Below, piece after piece: positions 31,048 to 38,557 of a DNA stretch of 64,000 nucleotides (its first letter is position 1; each line of letters opens with the position of its first letter). Below the pieces are notes generated by a model, which did no database searches, was not told where the DNA came from, and saw only the letters and a list, made by a program, of their open reading frames with translations. The translations under genes and the position numbers were made by a program. This DNA comes from Oleispira sp. (GTDB lineage Bacteria; Pseudomonadota; Gammaproteobacteria; Pseudomonadales; Oceanobacteraceae): assembly GCA_016765295.1 (NCBI GenBank), contig JAESQF010000134.1:1-64000 (forward strand), written 5' to 3'.

Positions 31048-32259
31048 ATGACCGACAAAACAATGAATAGCTTAGATGATGTCGTTAATAACTTGCCACA
31101 AGTACTCCCCGAAAATAGTGGTATCATTATCTGTGGCCACGGCAGTCGCGCAAAAATTGCCGAAGAAGAATTTAGTTTATTAGCCAAAGGTTTACGTGCG
31201 CGTTTTCCGACGCTAAAAATTGAATACGGATTCCTAGAATATTCTTCACCGAATATTCACATGGCACTTGATCGTTTACGCGAGCAAGGGGTGAAAAATA
31301 TTTTTGCCGTGCCCGGTATGTTATTCGCCGCGACCCATGCAAAAAATGATATTCCATCGGTATTAACAACCTATAAAGAAAACCATCCAGAGCTGACCAT
31401 CGCCTATGGTAAAGAACTGGGTTTGCACGAAGAAATGATCAGTGCTTTTCAACATAGAGTTGCAGAGTCGTTAGGTTACTCTTCTAATGAAAATGGCGGT
31501 GTTCCAGCGGCAGGTGAGTTATACGATACGATGCTGGTGGTTGTCGGTCGTGGAACGTCAGTGGTAGACGCTAACGCAGATGCCGCTAAGCTAACCCGAA
31601 TTATCAGTGAGAACTTAGGCTTTGGTTGGTCTGAAACAGTTTATTCTGGTGTGACTTATCCAAGCGTGGGCCGTGGTTTAGAAATGGCTTTGAAGCTAGG
31701 CTTTAAGAAGATTGTCGTCGCGCCTTACTTTTTATTCGGTGGCCGATTAATCGATCGCATCTATGCGTATGTGGATAAAGTTGCGGCAGAAAATCCTGAC
31801 GTAGAATTTATAAAAGCCGATTATTTGCGTGATCAATCTCATGTATTAAATACCTTCGTTACGCGCATTGCTGAAATTGCTCAGCCAAAGCAGAATAATG
31901 AAATGGGTTTGATGGAAGACTTCCAGCGCCGTTTAGCTGCCGGTGAAGTTGATGTGCATCATCACCATGCAGAATTTCAGCCTGAAGAAACCAGCGAAGC
32001 AGGGCATCAGCATTCTCATGACGGTGAGCATAGCCATGACCACTCACACAGCCATTCGCACGACAAGGCTGCTGGGCATAATGAAGACCATGGCCATCAC
32101 CACGCGCCATATAAACACATAGCTCACCCATTTGGGCCGCGTACAATGATTAATGACAATGTGTGCTGCTGCTTTATGCGTCAGTTTCCACAGAGTGTTA
32201 TTGATGAAGAAAAAGCGATTAAAGCAGAGGCTGAAGGAACTCCTGTGTGTAAGCGCTAA
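31048..32259 (+). CDS. cbiX: Sirohydrochlorin cobaltochelatase CbiX, with His-rich tail
   Basis: About 403 residues from the ATG at 31048 (MTDKTMNSLDD); an ATG four codons earlier is possible. It has two CbiX chelatase repeats (GIIICGHGSRAKIAEEEFSL and the later MLVVVGRGTSVVDANADAAK). After about residue 300 there is a histidine-rich stretch (HQHSHDGEHSHDHSHSHSHD) and then a cysteine triplet (DNVCCCFMRQFP). It inserts cobalt into sirohydrochlorin. The tail probably binds metal: histidines may buffer cobalt and the cysteines may hold a cluster, both inferred. Confidence 0.9.
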   Translation: MTDKTMNSLDDVVNNLPQVLPENSGIIICGHGSRAKIAEEEFSLLAKGLRARFPTLKIEYGFLEYSSPNIHMALDRLREQGVKNIFAVPGMLFAATHAKNDIPSVLTTYKENHPELTIAYGKELGLHEEMISAFQHRVAESLGYSSNENGGVPAAGELYDTMLVVVGRGTSVVDANADAAKLTRIISENLGFGWSETVYSGVTYPSVGRGLEMALKLGFKKIVVAPYFLFGGRLIDRIYAYVDKVAAENPDVEFIKADYLRDQSHVLNTFVTRIAEIAQPKQNNEMGLMEDFQRRLAAGEVDVHHHHAEFQPEETSEAGHQHSHDGEHSHDHSHSHSHDKAAGHNEDHGHHHAPYKHIAHPFGPRTMINDNVCCCFMRQFPQSVIDEEKAIKAEAEGTPVCKR

Positions 32260-32273
32260 GTATGACTTTGATA

Positions 32274-32310
32274 AAATACACAGCCACTGAATATTAGTGG
32301 CTGTGTATTT
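32274..32310. terminator. Terminator after cbiX
   Basis: AAATACACAGCCACT-GAATATT-AGTGGCTGTGTATTT, a perfect 15-bp stem 15 bases after the cbiX stop. Symmetry and short A/T ends would allow it to work in both directions. Confidence 0.75.
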
Positions 32311-32428
32311 CAACAGATTGCTCATGGCTCATTGCATGATCGGTTTTTTAGGTACAACTTCCTTAATGATTACTAGAAAATATTTAATACAAATACGTAG
32401 CAAAATCAGTGTATTATCAATATAAGAA

Positions 32429-32457
32429 ACGAGATAACGAGATCCTCGTTATCTCGT
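32429..32457. repeat. Perfect 13-bp inverted repeat before the cassette array
   Basis: ACGAGATAACGAG-ATC-CTCGTTATCTCGT, followed by ATAAAAAG. It lies in the 333-base gap between cbiX and the first cassette. It could be a terminator or a protein-binding dyad; its role is unknown. Confidence 0.6.
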
Positions 32458-32502
32458 ATAAAAAGATGCAAACGCGCATGTGCGTTTATCTGGAGCTTGG
32501 AA

Positions 32503-32580
32503 ATGGATTTCAAAAATTACCGAGTTAAATCAATTAGTTGTGCTGAGGTCGCGAAATATCGCTTCCGTGCAAACGCATGA
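32503..32580 (+). CDS. Possible 25-residue small ORF before the array
   Basis: ATG to TGA encodes MDFKNYRVKSISCAEVAKYR plus FRANA. TGGAG lies 7 bases upstream, a good ribosome-binding site. It ends eight bases before the first GTTAGGT recombination core. It may be a genuine leader peptide or the tail of a lost cassette gene; no family was recognised. Confidence 0.3.
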   Translation: MDFKNYRVKSISCAEVAKYRFRANA

Positions 32581-32587
32581 TTAAGCT

Positions 32588-32594
32588 GTTAGGT
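32588..32594 (+). other. First cassette boundary, core GTTAGGT
   Basis: GTTAGGT matches the integron core consensus GTTRRRY and stands directly before the first cassette gene. It could be the crossover point of an attI-like site or of a truncated attC; no full attC fold was seen upstream. Confidence 0.4.
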
Positions 32595-32841
32595 GAATAA
32601 AGTGAGTGAAGATACTAATAGTGATTTTGTGTTAGTTGATGCAATCGCTTCAGAGGCTTATGTTTCAACTATGATCACTTGCTTGCTTTGTGACAGTGAT
32701 TTAATGGCATCTGATTTAGGTATTGATGAGCCTAATGATCCAATGGAAACGTGGGCGCAAGAATTTTGTGCTGCTGCAAAGAAAACTGGCTGGGCTGTAT
32801 CAAGTACCGGCGCAATAGTTTGCCAAAAGTGCCATGATTAA
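32593..32841 (+). CDS. Cassette protein with two CxxC motifs
   Basis: An 82-residue protein from a GTG start (MNKVSEDTNSDFVLVDAIAS; a second GTG three codons on is possible). Two pairs, CLLC (about residue 30) and CQKC at the C terminus, could form a zinc ribbon. No known family was recognised. It is the first ORF of the attC-bounded array, with its stop ten bases before an attC-like site. Confidence 0.65.
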   Translation: MNKVSEDTNSDFVLVDAIASEAYVSTMITCLLCDSDLMASDLGIDEPNDPMETWAQEFCAAAKKTGWAVSSTGAIVCQKCHD

Positions 32842-32848
32842 GCCATCA

Positions 32849-32938
32849 CCTAACAAGTTTATCAACCATTGCCACTTCGTGGCTGGACCACTAAAAGCGC
32901 TGCTTCGCAGTAATAGCGGCCGATTATAAAGGCGTTAT
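32849..32938 (+). repeat. attC-like site 1
   Basis: Begins CCTAACAAG and ends GGCGTTATAA, with internal inverted repeats (TTGCCACTTCGTGGC; GCTGCTTCGCAGTAATAGC). The outer TAAC...GTTA boxes and the imperfect palindrome are the layout of integron attC sites. About 90 bases. Confidence 0.75.
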
Positions 32939-32958
32939 AATAAAAGGAATAATCAGAA

Positions 32959-33339
32959 TTGTTAAATAATATTGGTCAGCACTCACAAAGTGCAGCCACA
33001 AAGCTACATGTTCGTAGTGCTCTTAACCCTTTGCTCTGGCTTACTGGAATAGCTACTCCATTATGTTTTATTAGTGGTTATGCACTTAAAGATACATCTC
33101 CTATATTTGAAATACTTATTGTTGCTGGACTTCTACCAATGACAGTTACTTGTTTTGGCTTTTGTTATTTTGCAATTTTTAAACCAGAGAAATTACAGTC
33201 TGAAGATTATCAGATCAGACATGAATCGCTTCAGCTTATTCAGCAAAAAAGTGGAAATATTGAGATCCCAATTACTTCTATTGAGCAGATTGTAAATCCT
33301 GCAACTCAGTTATCGAGACCAGAAGGGGGTAGAGGATGA
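32959..33339 (+). CDS. Small membrane protein, cassette 2, first gene
   Basis: A 126-residue protein starting at TTG after AAAGGAA. Two hydrophobic segments (about residues 27-45 and 50-75) are followed by a soluble tail with LQLIQQKSGNIEIPITSIEQ. No family was recognised. Its stop overlaps the next start in an ATGA arrangement, so this cassette carries a two-gene unit. The weak TTG start lowers certainty about the N terminus. Confidence 0.6.
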   Translation: MLNNIGQHSQSAATKLHVRSALNPLLWLTGIATPLCFISGYALKDTSPIFEILIVAGLLPMTVTCFGFCYFAIFKPEKLQSEDYQIRHESLQLIQQKSGNIEIPITSIEQIVNPATQLSRPEGGRG

Positions 33340-33665
33340 AAGTTTATTTAATCACTTTTTATTCAATAACTAATACTGTTAGTAGGGAAAGTATTCAAAA
33401 ATATTTTGATATAAGGCCTGAGATATTAAATTGGTTTGGAGTTATGCCTCAAGCAATACTCGTAGCTACAGAATGTTCTGATAGTATCGTTTCTAGTTTA
33501 TTAGTAGAGCACTTTGGTCAAGGTATTATTTTTTTAATTACAAGCGCAGATCAGTATAAGACTCAAGGGTATATAAATAAAGAAGTTTGGGAGTTTATTA
33601 ATAATCCTAAGCCTTCTAAACACAATGGGCTTTTGGGATTGCTTGGACAGGGTTATAACAAATAA
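33336..33665 (+). CDS. Hypothetical protein, cassette 2, second gene
   Basis: A 109-residue soluble protein (MKVYLITFYSITNTVSRESI; later DQYKTQGYINKEVWEFINNP). The ATG overlaps the previous stop by four bases, suggesting coupled translation of the pair. The stop lies within the following attC-like site. No family was assigned; the two-gene layout would fit, but does not show, a toxin-antitoxin or effector-immunity pair. Confidence 0.6.
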   Translation: MKVYLITFYSITNTVSRESIQKYFDIRPEILNWFGVMPQAILVATECSDSIVSSLLVEHFGQGIIFLITSADQYKTQGYINKEVWEFINNPKPSKHNGLLGLLGQGYNK

Positions 33666-33709
33666 AGGCATTGGACGAAAAAATTTTCGCCCATGCTTTA
33701 AGCGTCATA
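33654..33709 (+). repeat. attC-like site 2 (short)
   Basis: TTATAACAAATAAAGGCATTGGACG, a spacer, then CGCCCATGCTTTAAGCGTCATAC. The arms GGCATTGGACG and CGCCCATGC are imperfect complements. The right core is GTCATAC, one change from GTTATAC. It is about 56 bases, near the lower size limit of attC sites. Confidence 0.65.
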
Positions 33710-33724
33710 CAAGAGAATAGCTGA

Positions 33725-34090
33725 ATGAGATATTTTTTACTTTGTATGTTTTTATTTCCGCTAGTGTCTTTGGCGGATACTAAAACCTATATTTGCGATT
33801 ACCCGATATGGAGTAACGAAAAGGGGAAGCACAGAACCAAGGACAAGTTTGTGCTTAATTTTATCGTAGATCAAGAATCAAAAAAGTCTTATATGCTTGG
33901 TAATAATGGCAGTACCGAGGTCAAATTATTCGAATCCAGTGACCAGCTAGTGTTTATACAGCTAACGGATACTGGAAATATCATGACCACGACAATAACA
34001 CGTAAACTTAAATCAGTTCATAGTCGAAACTCAGTAATGCTAGATGAGTTAATTCCTTCGCAATACTATGGAAAATGTGAAATCAAATAG
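33725..34090 (+). CDS. Exported hypothetical protein, cassette 3
   Basis: A 121-residue protein with a clear signal peptide (MRYFLLCMFLFPLVSLAD, cleavage expected after LAD or SLA). The mature part has two cysteines (YICDYPIW and YGKCEIK) that could form a disulfide. It is probably periplasmic; no family was recognised. It is bounded by attC-like sites 2 and 3. Confidence 0.65.
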   Translation: MRYFLLCMFLFPLVSLADTKTYICDYPIWSNEKGKHRTKDKFVLNFIVDQESKKSYMLGNNGSTEVKLFESSDQLVFIQLTDTGNIMTTTITRKLKSVHSRNSVMLDELIPSQYYGKCEIK

Positions 34091-34094
34091 AAAT

Positions 34095-34169
34095 GTATAA
34101 CAAAGCAAACCAAGATCGCCAGCAAGCTGGCTGGATTTACAAAAGTTGTGCTTGTTTACGGCGTTATGC
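34095..34169 (+). repeat. attC-like site 3
   Basis: GTATAACAAAGCAAAC ... TTGTTTACGGCGTTATGC, with a central GCCAGCAAGCTGGC hairpin. About 75 bases. The outer boxes are complementary in the attC manner (AACAAAGCAAAC against GTGCTTGTTTAC). Confidence 0.75.
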
Positions 34170-34172
34170 AGA

Positions 34173-34511
34173 ATGATTTTTAAAATGATGAATATTTCAG
34201 AACTTAAAGTTAGTGTTGAGATGATGGCAAAAGCTATGTGCCAACCTATGCCTTCTGAGCCACAAGTTGAACTCCTTTTTGATCATGTTTTATATGATGA
34301 TAGATTTGGGGATGTTGATGGTAAGAATGGATGCAAACACTTTGAACTTGGATTGATTACAAAATCTGAGTTTAGAGATCTTGTAATGGCACACAGTGCT
34401 AGTAAAATTTCATTTTTCAGCGGAAGGCCAGAGCCTAGTTTTAATTCTTACGAGTCAATAGAGCTAAACCAATCATTTGAGAAAGCTCTTCTAGGTAAGA
34501 TCATCGAATGA
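34173..34511 (+). CDS. Hypothetical protein, cassette 4
   Basis: 112 residues from the ATG at 34173 (MIFKMMNISELKVSVEMMAK); ATGs at 34185 and 34188 are also possible. The track's upstream TTG lies inside the attC site and is unlikely. It is soluble, with a single CKHFELGLITKSEF segment, and matches nothing recognised. No clear ribosome-binding site is visible, so initiation is uncertain. Confidence 0.55.
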   Translation: MIFKMMNISELKVSVEMMAKAMCQPMPSEPQVELLFDHVLYDDRFGDVDGKNGCKHFELGLITKSEFRDLVMAHSASKISFFSGRPEPSFNSYESIELNQSFEKALLGKIIE

Positions 34512-34518
34512 GAAATTT

Positions 34519-34612
34519 CATAACAAAAGCATGTTCCATTAACCACTGCGTGGTTAGGGCGGTTTTCCGCTCGAACCTCGCTACAAACCGCCGAAAATTC
34601 TAGGCGTTATGC
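34519..34612 (+). repeat. attC-like site 4
   Basis: CATAACAAAAGCATG ... AAATTCTAGGCGTTATGC, with inner arms AACCACTGCGTGGTT and GGCGGTTTTCCGC. About 94 bases. A diverged but clearly related copy lies at 38440. Confidence 0.8.
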
Positions 34613-34624
34613 ATCTTTAAAATT

Positions 34625-35062
34625 ATGAAATTTGATATTATACCAAATGAGAGAATTGGCCCCATTGCACTTGGAATGACGTGCGAGGAGGTTAAGACGA
34701 TATTAAATGAAAAGCATTACTCTGGTAGCAATGGAGATAGTGATTATTATTTTTTAAACGGACTCCAAGTCGAATTTGAAGAAAATTTAGCCAATTTTAT
34801 CGGCATAAGTTTTTCACCTGATTATACAGTTTATTATAAGAACATTAATGTATTCGATGTTGACGCTGAGAAAGTATTTATTCTTATTGCTAGTGGCGAA
34901 AGTCTTAGGCATAGCTATGATGCATCGGAATACTTATTTCCAGATCAGGCTATAACTTTATGGGATGCTGATTCTCAGTATGATCGTATAGGTAAAGAAA
35001 ACAGAGTTATCTGGGCACAAATTGGTATAGGATCGCAATCTTATGTTGAGGCTGTCAGTTAA
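34625..35062 (+). CDS. Hypothetical protein, cassette 5
   Basis: A 145-residue acidic soluble protein. The N-terminal pattern IGPIALGMTCEEVKTILNEK is reminiscent of small proteins found in cassettes and immunity loci, but no named family is claimed. Later segments are YFLNGLQVEFEENLANFIGI and WAQIGIGSQSY. It starts 12 bases after attC site 4 and ends within a base or two of site 5. Confidence 0.65.
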   Translation: MKFDIIPNERIGPIALGMTCEEVKTILNEKHYSGSNGDSDYYFLNGLQVEFEENLANFIGISFSPDYTVYYKNINVFDVDAEKVFILIASGESLRHSYDASEYLFPDQAITLWDADSQYDRIGKENRVIWAQIGIGSQSYVEAVS

Positions 35063-35063
35063 T

Positions 35064-35162
35064 GCATAACAAAAAGTTGGTGTTCGCACCTGCGGTTCTG
35101 GCCGGTTAAACTTCGCTCGTTCCTCGCTACGTTTCGCCGGCTCACAACAAAATCGTTAAATT
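35064..35162 (+). repeat. attC-like site 5
   Basis: GCATAACAAAAAG ... CAACAAAATCGTTAAAT. The right core GTTAAAT fits GTTRRRY fully. The interior has GGCCGGTTAAAC against GTTTCGCCGGC and CGCTCGTTCCTCGC. About 99 bases. Confidence 0.7.
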
Positions 35163-35189
35163 TAATATGAAAGTTCTTGAGTACTAATA

Positions 35190-35600
35190 ATGAAAAAGTT
35201 GATTGGATTATCTGTATTAACTACAATTTCCTACCTCTTATACACTGATAGAGAGATTAGCTTGGTTGGTGCATGGAAGGCAGACGGAAGAAAAACTGTA
35301 CATAGCATGATTGAGGCGGGGGAATTGAATACAAACGCTGATGTCAAAAATTTGGTTTCTGCCATCGGTGACGCTACTTATATTTTTACGGAAAAAACTC
35401 TCGATATTTCCTTTGAGTCAAATCCTAACTTCAAGGAAATTCCTATTCCATATAAGATTTTGGAAAAAACGGACAACAGTATAACGATACACTATCCAAT
35501 TAGCCCTACTAAAAATAATCAAGACACATATCATTTAACGGCTGATGGCAAGTGTATTTATATCGAACGTAAAAAATACAATGATTATTTCTGCAAATGA
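35190..35600 (+). CDS. Membrane-anchored hypothetical protein, cassette 6
   Basis: A 136-residue protein with an N-terminal hydrophobic segment (LIGLSVLTTISYLLY) that could be an anchor or signal, then a domain with LVGAWKADGRKTVHSMIEAG and IYIERKKYNDYFCK. The spacing of short strands suggests a small beta domain, but this is a guess. No family was recognised. It is bounded by attC-like sites 5 and 6. Confidence 0.6.
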   Translation: MKKLIGLSVLTTISYLLYTDREISLVGAWKADGRKTVHSMIEAGELNTNADVKNLVSAIGDATYIFTEKTLDISFESNPNFKEIPIPYKILEKTDNSITIHYPISPTKNNQDTYHLTADGKCIYIERKKYNDYFCK

Positions 35601-35666
35601 AATTTAACAAGGCCAGGCACAATCCCGCAAACGGGCTGGGCTCGTCACTGCTTGCGGCGTTATAAA
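35601..35666 (+). repeat. attC-like site 6
   Basis: AATTTAACAAGGCCAG ... CTGCTTGCGGCGTTATAAAT, with a central CCCGCAAACGGG hairpin. About 66 bases. It is the last good site of the first block. Confidence 0.75.
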
Positions 35667-35685
35667 TAATAAGGAGTAGTTAAGT

Positions 35686-36075
35686 ATGAAACACATATTT
35701 CTAATCTTAATTTTATCTGTTTTTAGTATTCAAAGCTTTGCTGCTGGGAAGTCAATTTCTTCTGCTTACGAAACTAAAACTAGCGATGTTCAAGTTAGTA
35801 GCACTGGTATAGTCGTTAAAGTTCTACCCGATGATAATAAGGGATCTCGTCACCAAAGATTTATACTTAAATTATCATCAGGGCAGACAGTTTTAATTGC
35901 TCATAATATTGATTTGGCTCCCAAAATTGATGCAATCAATGTCGGTGACTCCATTGAGTTTTATGGTGAATATGAGTGGAATGCCAAAGGTGGTGTCGTT
36001 CACTGGACACACCATGATCCAGCAGGTCGGCATGAAGGTGGTTGGCTTAAGCACAATGGCGTTCTATATGAATAG
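35686..36075 (+). CDS. DUF3465-type exported protein
   Basis: A 129-residue protein with a signal peptide ([20 protein letters not shown]) and a compact beta domain ending [20 protein letters not shown], the hallmark of DUF3465. Function is unknown; the fold looks like an OB-type nucleic-acid-binding domain, by inference. AAGGAG is the ribosome-binding site. No attC site was found after it, so the array is interrupted here. Confidence 0.75.
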   Translation: MKHIFLILILSVFSIQSFAAGKSISSAYETKTSDVQVSSTGIVVKVLPDDNKGSRHQRFILKLSSGQTVLIAHNIDLAPKIDAINVGDSIEFYGEYEWNAKGGVVHWTHHDPAGRHEGGWLKHNGVLYE

Positions 36076-36234
36076 CCCTATCAAAATCAACAGCAGACTC
36101 CGTAACGTGTCGTTTCAATAAGGGTTTTACCCCAAGAGGGCTAGAGCTTTTGAAGTAACAGATGTGTTCTCAAATAGAATCGACTTATAATACCGCCATA
36201 AATTAAGCGGCTCTATTGATAGATACACGGAATA

Positions 36235-38388
36235 ATGATGAGTTTTACCAAACAAATTTTGCTGGGGCTGTTTTTGGGCCTCGGTATAGGCATCTTTCTC
36301 GGCGAATTTTCAACGCCATTCTCTACCGTTGGCAATATTTATATCGGTTTGCTGCAGATGACAGTGCTGCCTTATATTGTGGTTTCTTTAATCGCAAACC
36401 TGGGGCGGGTTTCTTGGAGTAAAAGCCGTAAGCTGCTTATCTCTGCGGTAACGATATTAGCGTTATTATTAATTCTGGGCATGGGTATGTTGATTGTCAT
36501 TCCCTATGCTTTTCCTGACTGGCAGAGTGGGTCTTTCTTTAGAGCGACCATGATCGAGCCGGCCAAGGCCTTTGACTTGGTTGCGATGTATATTCCAGCT
36601 AACCCTTTTAACTCTTTGGCCAATAATATTGTACCGGCGGTTGTTTTATTCAGTATTTTACTGGGTGTTGGTGTTAGTGGCGTCACGGGTAATGGCGGCT
36701 TTTTGCAATCTTTGGATGTTGTTGAAGCAGCGCTTAATCGCATCAATAAAATGGTTATCAAGTTGACGCCTATCGGCGTATTTGCCATTGCGGCGGGCAC
36801 TGCAGGCACTATCTCGGTAGACGAACTAAGTCGGCTACAGGCCTACTTGATCACCTATACAGTCATTGCAACGGTGCTCAGCTTTTTGGTTTTGCCTCTG
36901 CTGGTTTCAGCCGTTACTCCTTTTAGTTACAAAGATCTGGTTTCCATCCCTAAGGATACGTTAATCATGGTTTTTGCTACGGCTAAAATTATTGTGTTAA
37001 TGCCGCAGTTGGTAGAAAACGTTAAGGAACTGTTTCGCCGCTATGATTTAGAAGATGATAATGTGAAATCGGGTGCCGAAGTATTAATGCCCTTAGCCTA
37101 TCCATTTCCCAATCTGGGCACGTATGCCATCTTAATGTTTGTTCCTTTTTCGGCTTGGTATATGGGCAGAAGTTTGGACTTTTCTGATCAGGTAGTATTT
37201 CAGGCAGCCTCTTTATTAAGCAGTTTTGTAGCCCCCATTATTGGTATTCCGTTTCTACTAGATTTGATGCGTATACCGGCCGATATGATGGAGCTCTTTA
37301 TGATGTCTACCGTGTATACCGATAGAATTCGTGTGGTATTGGGGGCCGTTCATCTGTTATCACTGACCATCGTAGTACTGGCCATTAATAAGGGGGTATT
37401 TCGCTGGAATATTAAAGCCTTACTTAAGGCGATCGCGATTTCAGCATTAGCGATTGCTCTTTCTTTATTGGCGGTACGCGCCTATTTGGGAGAGGCGATG
37501 AATGGTGCGCAAAATGGGGCTGAATCATTGGTTCAAATGCGCTGGATGGATAAAACCGTAGACGTTCAGGTTTATAAAGAATCGCTTCCCGCAGCGAATG
37601 AAATTACTGACAGTGAAGATCGAATTACTACCATCATGCAGCGTGGCACATTACGTGTGGGTTATTTGTCTGATTCATTGCCTTTTGCTTTTGCCAATGA
37701 GCAAGGAGAAGTCACAGGCTTTGATATAGAGATGGCGCATATGCTGGCCAGAGACCTGGGTGTTAGTTTGGAGTTGGTTCGAATTAAAACCGAGAGCATT
37801 AGTGAACTGTTCGATACCGGGCAGCTGGATATTGTTATGTCGGGTCTGGGCATCACTGCTAAGCGTGCGCTGCAGTGGGAGTTCAGTGCTTCACCGATGG
37901 ATTTAACCTTGGCAGTATTGGTTGAAGATCATAGACGTCGTGAATTTTTAACGCTGCAAGATTTGAAAAATAATCCTGATCTGCGTCTCGGCATTGTTGG
38001 AGCCGATACTGCGTATAAGCATTTGCTAGAGAATGCTATTGGCAATGTGAATTTGATATCAGTCTCTTCTCCTAGAGCTTTCTTGAAAGGTAATGAGCCC
38101 CATCTTGATGGCATTATTTATTCAGCGGAAGGAGGTTCAGCCTGGACCCTGTTATACCCTAGTTATACGGTGGTGGTTCCAGAACCTGGCGCTATTCAAT
38201 TATCCATGGCCTATCCACTGCCGAAAGGAGACGTTGTATGGAAGCGTTTTGTTTCACAGTGGGTAGGAATCAAACAGAAAGAAGGGACTATAAATTCTCT
38301 GTTTGATCATTGGATACAAGGAAAGGGGGCCGAAGATACATCACCCCGTTGGTCTGTGATGCGTAATGTTTTACATTGGGTTGATTAA
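36235..38388 (+). CDS. Dicarboxylate-type symporter fused to a solute-binding domain
   Basis: A 717-residue fusion. Residues 1 to about 425 are a DAACS-like (dicarboxylate/amino acid:cation) transporter with eight or more helices (LQMTVLPYIVVSLIANLG; NPFNSLANNIVPAVVLFSIL). Residues about 460-700 are a periplasmic solute-binding domain of SBP_bac_3 type (LRVGYLSDSLPFAFANEQGE, VTGFDIEMAHMLARDLGVSL). The binding domain is probably tethered outside the membrane to pass ligand to the symporter; ligand unknown. ATG at 36238 is an alternative start. Confidence 0.85.
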   Translation: MMSFTKQILLGLFLGLGIGIFLGEFSTPFSTVGNIYIGLLQMTVLPYIVVSLIANLGRVSWSKSRKLLISAVTILALLLILGMGMLIVIPYAFPDWQSGSFFRATMIEPAKAFDLVAMYIPANPFNSLANNIVPAVVLFSILLGVGVSGVTGNGGFLQSLDVVEAALNRINKMVIKLTPIGVFAIAAGTAGTISVDELSRLQAYLITYTVIATVLSFLVLPLLVSAVTPFSYKDLVSIPKDTLIMVFATAKIIVLMPQLVENVKELFRRYDLEDDNVKSGAEVLMPLAYPFPNLGTYAILMFVPFSAWYMGRSLDFSDQVVFQAASLLSSFVAPIIGIPFLLDLMRIPADMMELFMMSTVYTDRIRVVLGAVHLLSLTIVVLAINKGVFRWNIKALLKAIAISALAIALSLLAVRAYLGEAMNGAQNGAESLVQMRWMDKTVDVQVYKESLPAANEITDSEDRITTIMQRGTLRVGYLSDSLPFAFANEQGEVTGFDIEMAHMLARDLGVSLELVRIKTESISELFDTGQLDIVMSGLGITAKRALQWEFSASPMDLTLAVLVEDHRRREFLTLQDLKNNPDLRLGIVGADTAYKHLLENAIGNVNLISVSSPRAFLKGNEPHLDGIIYSAEGGSAWTLLYPSYTVVVPEPGAIQLSMAYPLPKGDVVWKRFVSQWVGIKQKEGTINSLFDHWIQGKGAEDTSPRWSVMRNVLHWVD

Positions 38389-38439
38389 GCTGTTAAGTTT
38401 TAAATATGAATGAATTCGAGTTTCTTACACATGGTAAAA

Positions 38440-38535
38440 ACTTAACAAAAGCATGTTGCATAAACCACTGCGTGGTCTGAACGGCTTTTCCGCTTCTACC
38501 TCGCTACAAAACCTAGCAAATGCTAGGTATTACAT
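38440..38535 (+). repeat. Diverged attC-like site 7, related to site 4
   Basis: TTAACAAAAGCATGTTGCAT, then AACCACTGCGTGGT, TTTTCCGCT and ACCTCGCTACAAA, all shared in order with site 4 at 34519. The right core has decayed to GGTATTACA. It is probably no longer a good recombination site. Confidence 0.65.
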
Positions 38536-38557
38536 TTAATTGGAGCGTATCAGAACG

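Noticed and set aside
32849-35666. CRISPR array from repeated hairpins
   Set aside because: The repeats are variable in length, hundreds of bases apart and separated by ORFs, which fits attC sites and not direct repeats with short spacers.
36216-36422. 68-residue ORF overlapping the start of the transporter fusion
   Set aside because: A different frame of the strongly hydrophobic symporter N terminus, without its own ribosome-binding site or conservation.
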